Origin: Bolinopsis microptera
Taxonomy: Eukaryota; Ctenophora; Tentaculata; Lobata; Bolinopsidae
Assembly: GCF_026151205.1 (NCBI RefSeq)
Contig: NC_087084.1
Coordinates: 844,312 to 908,311 of the forward strand
DNA length: 64,000 nucleotides
Direction of reading: 5' to 3'
The notes under the pieces were generated by a model. The model was not told where the DNA came from, ran no database searches, and was given only the letters and a program-made list of their open reading frames with translations. Of this stretch, positions 57,001 through 64,000 are shown one piece after another. A program made the translations under genes and the position numbers. The first letter of the stretch is position 1; each line of letters starts with the position of its first letter.

Positions 57001-60000
57001 GGGTTGGGGGGGGATTTTTGGGGGGGTTACCGGTTTCACACCTGGAGGGGGGGGGTTTTATTGGGGGGGGGTTACCAGGTTTCAGCCTGGGGGGAGGGTT
57101 ATTGGGGGTTTTTTCCCGGGTTCCCCAGGGGGCCGGGGGGGGTTAAATTGGGGGTTTCCGGGTTTTCCTTTGGAGGGGGGGGGGATTTTTGGGGGGGTTT
57201 CCGGTTTCCCCCAGCCGGGGAGGGGGGAATTTTGGGGGCCCCTTTGGGGGGGGGGGGGGGTTCCCCAGTTTGGCGGGAGGGATTTTAGGGGGGGTTCCCG
57301 GTTTCCCAAAACCCTGGGGGGGGGGTTTTTGGGGGGGGGTTCCGGGTTTCCCGCTGGGGGGAGGGATTATTGGGGGGGGTTTCCCAGGTTCCCCACCTGG
57401 AGGGAGGGTTAAATTGGGGGGGTTACCGGGTTTCAAACCCGGAGGGGGGATTTTTTGGGGGGGGTTTAAACCCGGTTCCAGCCTGGAGGGGGGATTTTGG
57501 GGGGGGTTCCCGGGGTTTTCACACCCGGGGGGGGAGGGTTATTGGGGGGGGGGGTTACCGGGTTTTTCACAGCTGGGGGAGGTTTATTGGGGGGGTTAAA
57601 GGTTCACGGGTTGGAGGGGGGGAAATTTTAGGGGGGTTAAGGTTCCACCTGGAGGGGGGGATTATTAGGGGGGTTTCCAGGTTACCCCCTGGAGTGAGGG
57701 ATTTATTAGGGGGGAAAACCCAGGTTCCCCCCTTGGGGGGGAAGGGGATTATTGGGGGGGGTTTTCCCTTTTCCCATACCCTGGGGGGGGTTTAAATTAG
57801 GGGGGTTTTCCCCGGTTCCAGTTTTGGGGGAGGGGTTATTGGGGGTTTTCCCTGGTTCAAAAACCCCTGGAGGGGGGAAATTATTAGGGGGGGCCCCGGG
57901 TTTCCCAAAGGTGGGGGGAGGGATTATTAGGGGGGGTTCCCCCGGGTTCCCAGCCTGGAGGGGGGATTATTGGGGGTTATCAGGTTCCCCCGTCTGGGGG
58001 GGGGGAAATTTTAGGGGGGGTTAAACCAGGTTCCCCCCTGGGGGGGGGAAATTAAAAAGGGGCCCGTGGGGGGGGGGGGGGTTTCCCAAAAGTCTGGCGG
58101 GAGGTTTATTAGGGGGGGTTCCGGGTTTCCCCCAGTTCCGGGGGGAGGGGGGGATTTTAGGGGGGTTTAAAAAGGGTTCCCCCAGCCGGGGAGGGGGGTT
58201 TATTGGGGGGGTTTAAACCAGGTTCCCCAGCCGGGGGGGGGTTTTTTTGGGGGGGGGTTTACCGGTTCCCCAGCCTGGAGGGGGGGGGGAAATTATTAGG
58301 GGGGTTACCGGGGTTTCCCCGCCTGGGGGAGGGTTTTTAGGGGGGTTCCCTGGTTCCACAGCCTGGGGGGGGGGAAAATTTAGGGGGGGGTTTTACCGGG
58401 TTTTCCCCCGGCCGGGGAAGGGGGGATTTTGGGGGGTTTAAAACCGGGTTTTCCCCCCAGTTGGGGGGGGGGAAATTATTGGGGGGAACCGGGGTTCCGC
58501 CTGGAGGGGGGTTTTGGGGGGGGTTTAAACCGGGTTCACAGTGGAGGGGGGAATTAAATTAGGGGGGTTACTGGGTTTTCACAGTGGGGGGGGTTTTAAT
58601 TAGGGGGGTTATTTGGGTTTCACAGCTGGAGGGGGGTTTAAATTGGGGGGGGGTTCCCTGGTTCCCCATTTGGGGAGGGGGGGTTTTATTGGGGGGGTTT
58701 ACTGGGTTTTCCCCCAGCTTGGAGGGGGGTTTTAATTGGGGGGTTTACCAGGTCCCAGTCTGGGGGGGGGTTTTTTTGGGGGGGGGTTCCCCGGTTTCCC
58801 CCAAGTCGGGGGGGGGTTTTTAGGGGGGTTACCGGTTCACCAGCCGGGGGAGGGATTTTTTGGGGGGGGTTTTACCGGTTTCCCACACCCCTGGGGGGAA
58901 GGGGGGTTTTTTGGGGGGGTTAACCAGGTCAGACCCTTTGGGGGAGGGATTATTAGGGGGGTTTTACCAGGTTCCCCCGCCGGGAGGGGGGGAAATTATT
59001 GGGGGGCTTTCCGGTTCCACCCTGGGGGGGGGGTTATTGGGGGTTTCCCCCTGTTAAACCCCGGGGAGGGAGGGATTTTTTTGGGGGGGTTTCCCCGGTT
59101 TTCCCCCGGGGGATGGATTTTTTTGGGGGGGTTCCCAGGTTACAGCGGGGGAGGGATTATTGGGGGGGTTTTCCGGGGCCCACACCCCGGGGGGGGGTTT
59201 AAAGGGGGCCCCCGGTTCAACCGGGGGGAGGGTTTTTGGGGCGCCCCCGGTTTCCCACACCCTGGAGGGAGGGATTTTTGGGGGGGTTCCCGGTTCCCAC
59301 CCCGGGAGGGAGGGATTTTTAAGGGGGGCCCCCTGGTTCCCAGCCTGGGGGGGGGGGGGTTTTTGGGGGGGGGGGGGGTTCCCGGTTAAACCCCTGGAGG
59401 GAGGGAAATTAGGGGGTTCCCAGGTTCACCCTGGAGGGAGGGATTTTGGGGGGTTCCCAGGCCCCCCGCCGGGGAAAAGAAAAGGGAAAAAAAAGGGGGG
59501 GGGGGTTCCCCGGTTTTAAACCACCTGGGGGAGGGGGTTTAAATGGGGGGTTTTCCAGTTTATAGCTGGGGGGAGGGATTATTGGGGGGGGTTCCCGGGT
59601 TTTCCCCCAGTCTGGGGGGGGGGGATTTTGGGGGGGTTTACCTGGTTCCCAGCCTGGAGGGGGGGTTATTCGGGGGGGGTTCCCGGGTTTTCCCGGGCCT
59701 GGGGGGGGATTTTTAGGGGGGTTACCTTTGTTTCCCCAGGCCTAGAGGGGGGATTTTTTTGGGGGGTTTTCCCGGGTTTTCACAGTAGGAGGGGGGGGAT
59801 TTTTTTGGGAGGTTCCGGGGTTCCCCCCGGAGGGGGGGGTTTATTGGGGGGCCGGGGGGGGGGGGGTTCCAGCCCGGGGCGGGGGGTTTTAGGGGGGGTT
59901 CCCGGGTTCCCGGCCTGGGGGGGGTTTAATTGGGGGGGTTCCCCTTTTCACAGCCTGGAGGGGGGATTTTTTGGGGGGGGTTTTACCGGGTTTTCCCCAG

Positions 60001-63000
60001 CCTGGGGGGAGGGGTTTATTGGGGGGGTTTCCCCGGTTAACGGCCTGGGGGGGGGTTTAAAAGGGGGGGGTTCCGGTTCCCGCCTGGCGGGGGGGAAATT
60101 ATTTAGGGGGGTTCCCGGTTACAGCCTGGGGGAGGGTTTGTTAGGGGGGTTCCTGGTTCAAGTGGGGGGGGATTTTTGGGGGGGGAAACCGGGGTTTCAC
60201 GGGCCTGGGGGGGGGGAAATTATTGGGGGTTCCCCCGGTTCCCCCAGGTTTGGGAGGGGGGGGATTTTTTTGGGGGGGTTCCCCCGGGTTTCACGCTGGA
60301 GGGGGGGAATTTTGGGGGGGGGGTAACAGTTTCCCGTGGGGGGGGGGTTTATTAGGGGGGTTCCCCCGGGTTCCAGCTGGGGGGGGGGTTTTAGGGGGGG
60401 TTCCGGGTTTTTCCCGTCGGGGAGGGGGGATTTTTGGGGAGGTTCCCGGGTTCCCAGCCGGGGGAGGGAGGGTTATTGGGGGGGGTTTACCAGGCACGTC
60501 GGGGGGGGAAAGGGATTAAAAAGGGGGGTTTTAACCAGGTTCACACCCTTAGAGGGAGGGTTATTGGGGAGGTTCCCCAGGTTCCGCTGGAGGAGGGATT
60601 TTTAGGGGAGGTTCCCTGGTTAAACCCCGGGGGGAGGGGGGGTTATTTGGGGGTTTTTTCCAGGTCCCAGCCGGGGAGGGGAGGGTTTTTTGGGGGGGTT
60701 AAACCCGGTTTCCCCCCTGGAGGGGGGGAAATTTTAGGGGGTTAAAAAGGTTCACCCCCTGGGGGGGGGGATTATTGGGGGGGTTTTTAGGGGGTTTCCA
60801 AACCCTGGAGGGAGGGATTTTTTGGGGGTTTTTACCAGGTTCAAGCCTGGGGGAGGGTTTAAATTAGGGGGTTTTAAGGGGTTTCCCCCAGCCTGGGGGG
60901 AGGGATTTTTTTGGGGGGTTTACCGGGTTTCCCCCGTGGGGGGGGGGGGGTTTTTTGGGGGGTTAAGGGTTTTCCACGGCCGGGGGGGGGGGTTAGGGGG
61001 GGGGGGTTAAACCGGGGCCCCAACCCCCTGGAGGGAGGGTTTGGGGGGGTTAAACCGGGTTCCCCAGGGGGAGGGTTTATTGGGGGGGGTTAAACCCGGT
61101 TTCCCACGCCTGGGGGAGGGTTTAAAGGGGGGCCGGGGGGGGGGGGTTAACCGCCTGGGGGGGGGGATTATTAGGGGGGGTTTACCAGGTTCACCCCTGG
61201 GGGGGAGGTTATTAGGGGGGTTCCCCCGGTTCACGGGTTTGGGGGGGGGGTTATTGGGGGGCCGGGGGGTTTTCCCGGTCTGGGGGGGGTTTTTTAGGGG
61301 GGTTTTCCCCGGGTTTCCCACCCGGGAAAGGGGAGGGATTTTTAAAGGGGGGGTTTTCCATTTTTCCCAAAACCCGGGGGGGGGGGGGATTTATGGGGGT
61401 TACCAGGTTCCCCAGTGGGGGAGGGATTATTGGGGGGGGTTTTAAACCGGTTCCCCGCTGGGGGAAAGGGGAAAAATTAAAAGGGGGGTTCCCCGGTTTC
61501 CCCCACCCGGGGGGAGGGAAAATTGGGGGGGGTTTAACAGGTTCCACCCTGGGGGAGGGATAATTGGGGGGGGGGGACCAGGTTCCCACCCGGGAGGGGG
61601 GATTAGGGGGGGGGGTTCCCGGGTTTCCCCGGCCTGGGGGGGAGGGTTTTGGGGGGGGTTTAAGGGTTTTTCACCCCGGGGAGGGGGGGAATTATTAGGG
61701 GGGTTCCCAGGTTTAAACCCCCGGGGGGGGGGAAATTATTAGGGGGGGGGTTCCGCGGGGGGAGGGAATTTTGAGAGGTTCCCATTTTTCACACCCTGGA
61801 GGGGGGTTTATTGGGGGGGGGTTCCGGGGTTCAAAAACCCCGGGAGGGAGGGATTTTTAAAAGGGGGGGGGTTTCCCCATTTCTGTAGGGGGGAATTTTG
61901 GGAGGCCCCCAGGTTCACCCCTGGGGGGGGGGTTTTTGGGGGGGGTTTAAACCGGTTCCGCCTGGGGGGGGGTTTTATTGGGGGGGTTCCCAGGGTTCAC
62001 GGGGAGGGAAAGGTTTAAATTGGGGGGGGGGTTCCCGGGGCCCAAAGGCTGGGGGGGGGAATTTTAGGGGGGTTCCCCAGGTTCAAGTTGGAGGGGGGAT
62101 TTTGGGGGGGGGTTACCGGGGTTCACAGCCTGGGGGGGAAAGGGTTTTTGGGGGGTTAAACCAGGCCCAGCTGGGGGAGGGATTTGGGGGGGTTTTTACC
62201 GGTTCCAGTTGGGGGGGAGGGATTTTTTAGGGGGGATTTACCTTTTTCCGTTTGGGGGGGGGGGAATTTTTTAGGGGGGGGTTCCGGTTAAGGGGAAAGG
62301 GGGGTTTTTGGGGGGTTCCCGGGTTACAGTGGGGGGGGGATTTTGGGGCCCGGGGGGGGGTTCCCCCCCTTGGGGGGGGGGAAATTATTAGGGGGGGTTT
62401 TACAGGTTAAAGTGGAGGGGGGATTATTGGAGGGGTTTAAACCAGGTTCCATTTTTGGGGGGAGGGATTTTTAAAGGGGCGGGGGGTTCCCCCGGGGGGG
62501 GGGGGGGTTTATTTGGGGGGGTTTTCCCGGTTTCACCGTTGGGGGGAGGGATTTTTTTGGGGGGGTTACCGGTTCCCATTGGAGGGGGGGATTTTTTGGG
62601 GGGTTCCGGTTCCCACCTGGAGGGGGGGGGTTTAAATTGGGGGGGTTTTCCCAGGTTCAACCCGGGGGGGGATTTTAGGGGGGTTCCCAGGTTCACGGGT
62701 TGGGGGGAGGGGGGGATTATTGGGGGGGTTCCCCAGGTTCCACCGGGGGGGTAGGGATAATTGGGGGGGGGTTAAACCAGGTTTTCACAGGGGGGGGAGG
62801 GTTTTAGGGGGGTTACCGGTTTTCACACCCGGGGGGGAGGGATTTTTGGGGGGGTTCCCGGGTTTTACGGGTGGAGGGGGGATTATTGGGGGGGTTTAAA
62901 GGGTTAACAGGGGGGAGGGGGGATTTTTTAGGGGGGGGGGGTTCCCCCCAGTCTGGGGGAGGGTTTTTTAAGGGGGTTTAAACCATTTTTTCCCCACCGG

Positions 63001-63370
63001 GAGGGGGGTTTTATTTGGGGGGGGTTCCCCGGTTCACGGGGGAGGGGGGTTTATTGGGGGGGGGGGGTTAAATTTTCTGGGGGAGGGTTTATTAGGGGGT
63101 TTTCCCAAGGTTTCAAAAGCGGGGGAGGGAGGGGTTTATTGGGGGGTTTACCGGGTTTCCCAGCCTGGAGGGGGGTTTTTGGGGGGGGTTCCCGGTTCCC
63201 CAGCCTGGGAGGGTTATTAGGGGGGTTACCCGGGGTCCCCCAAGCCTGGGGGGGAGGGTTTTATTGGGGGGAGGTTACGGGGTTCCCCCCGGGTTGGAGG
63301 GGGGGATTTTAGGGGGGTTCCGGGTTTTCCCCCTGGGGGGGGGGGAAAAAAATTGGGGGGGTTTTAACCG
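45090..63370. other. Corrupted, neighbour-smeared sequence block (probable assembly artefact)
   Basis: Throughout, bases are replaced by runs of the adjoining base. In unique DNA the clean TTGATGCCGTGGTG (44,377) appears as TTGATCCCCGTGGTG (45,379). In the array the clean TTACCAGGTTCACAGCC becomes forms such as TTCCCCGGTTTCCCAGCC. Clean units return abruptly near 63,375. Length and base content of this block should not be trusted; it stands for the G-rich minisatellite plus about 1.5 kb of its left flank. Confidence 0.85.
46060..46670 (-). pseudogene. Smeared remnants of nested-gene exons 8 and 7 and the E-box array
   Basis: TGTGTTGTCATGCCGATCACG (46,094), ACGTGATGACGGG (46,181), CCCTGAGAAGGAGGG (46,218), TGGACATATGGGGCAGTGTG (46,620) and GGGCATCTACCCGGAAGTTA (46,640) line up with 12,640-13,215. 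No usable reading frame survives. Whether the genome holds a second intact copy cannot be told. Confidence 0.65.
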
Positions 63371-63374
63371 GCCC

Positions 63375-63876
63375 AAACCCTGGAGGGAGGGATTATTAGG
63401 GGAGGTTACCAGGTTCACAGTCTGGAGGGAGGGATTATTAGGGGAGGTTACCAGGTTCACAGTCTGGAGGGAGGGATTATTAGGGGGTTACCCAGGTCCA
63501 CAGCCTGGAGGGAGGGATTATTAGGGGTGGTTACCAGGTTCACAGCCTGGAGGGAGGGATTATTAGGAGAGGTTACCAGGTTCACAGCCTGGGGGGAGGG
63601 ATTATTAGGGGAGGTTACAAGGTTCACAGCCTGGAGGGAGGGATTATTAGGAGAGGTTACCAGGTTCACAGTCTGGGGGGAGGGATTATTAGGGGCGGGG
63701 GGTTCACAGTCTGGGGGGGGGGGGGGGTTATTAGGGGCCGTGGGGGGGGGGGGGGTTCACAGTCTGGAGGGAGGGATTATTAGGGGAAGTTACCAGGTTC
63801 ACAGCCTGGGGGGAGGGATTATTAGGGGCCGTGGGGGGAGGGGGGTTCACAGTCTGGGGGGAGGGATTATTAGGGG
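63375..63876. repeat. Clean right end of the second G-rich minisatellite
   Basis: About 11 intact copies of the unit (TTACCAGGTTCACAGCCTGG etc.), ending with the same truncated GGGGCCGTGGGG-type copies as the first array's right end. Confidence 0.95.
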
Positions 63877-64000
63877 GTTATCTTGGCATACACTTCTACT
63901 TTACTTTACAAGTTAACAGCAAATAGTGGGAATAGTTAGACAGGAACATGTTTTGGGACTTATAAACTTTTGTACCATGGTGATATTTTCCTTATTACAT
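63877..64000. other. Copy of 19,627-19,750 at the window edge
   Basis: Near-identical to the first copy, with GGCAGG to GACAGG, one extra G and GTGACAT to GTGATAT. Exon 6 of a second copy of the nested gene, if it exists, would begin about 70 bases beyond the window. Confidence 0.9.

Larger units (their letters stand above)
43655..64000 (+). other. Second copy of 11.72-19.75 kb (direct orientation)
   Basis: The order of landmarks is the same as in the first copy: 62-bp repeats, CATGCTCTG(T/C)TT, GATCGTACC, TTCACAAATAAAGAGGTTGA, then degraded versions of the E-box array, exons 8 and 7 of the nested gene, the G-rich minisatellite, and the TATCTTGGCATACACTTC flank. Differences: it lacks the 2-kb transposon, has a 1.35-kb insert at about 44.12-45.47 kb, and the array is about 17 kb instead of 4.4 kb. 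Confidence 0.88.

Noticed and set aside
46443-63524. Dozens of Gly-, Pro- and Phe-rich open frames, some over 500 codons
   Set aside because: They are translations of smeared G-rich minisatellite; homopolymer runs remove stop codons. No codon structure or conserved domain.
1-64000. tRNA, rRNA or other standard RNA genes
   Set aside because: I looked for tRNA-like arms with TTCGA loops and for rRNA motifs; GGTTCACAGCC in the minisatellite is only superficially similar to a T-arm and has no matching acceptor stem.

Overview
The window is genomic DNA from an intron-rich invertebrate animal. The evidence is two multi-exon genes with GT-AG introns, a VPS13-family gene, an ephrin-receptor-like Cys-rich protein, and relics of retroelement types common in aquatic invertebrates. 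I cannot name the species. There is no sign of bacterial organisation: no operons, ribosome binding sites or long uninterrupted genes.

Layout. (1) 135-29,524, + strand: 18 exons of one VPS13-family lipid-transfer protein gene; both ends lie outside what can be seen. Splice phases agree at every junction I could define. Many introns are filled with minisatellites, and several of these clearly grew out of a splice site: their units carry a copy of the adjoining exon end plus the acceptor or donor. (2) 12,893-23,339, - strand: a complete 8-exon gene nested antisense in the 15.4-kb VPS13 intron 14. It encodes a predicted 324-residue secreted protein with three Cys-rich modules and a probable GPI-anchor signal. 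Its introns also hold minisatellites, and intron 6 carries a 2,053-bp DNA transposon with 17-bp terminal inverted repeats. (3) 29,570-43,650: transposon graveyard. A long, diverged inverted repeat (arms near 30.6-31.84 plus 36.38-37.16 kb, and 37.88-39.64 kb) is split by a decayed APE-type LINE (about 31.84-36.38 kb). A roughly 200-bp MITE-like element lies at 42.6 kb. (4) 43,655-64,000: a second, direct-oriented copy of 11.72-19.75 kb, i.e. the 3' part of the nested gene. It lacks the transposon, has a Penelope-like reverse-transcriptase fragment inserted, and has a much longer minisatellite.

From about 45.09 to 63.37 kb the base sequence itself looks corrupted. Bases are replaced by copies of their neighbours, in unique DNA as well as in the array. 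I read this as a low-quality assembly or gap-fill block. All Gly- or Pro-rich reading frames there are meaningless.

The most interesting biological signal is the set of splice-site-seeded minisatellites. One intron presents 38 decoy 3' splice sites ahead of the real one, each leading to a stop ten codons later. Another presents about 33 extra 5' splice sites, each preceded by a copy of the exon end. Exon boundaries were placed by reading consensus splice sites and frame; no transcript or database search supports them yet.
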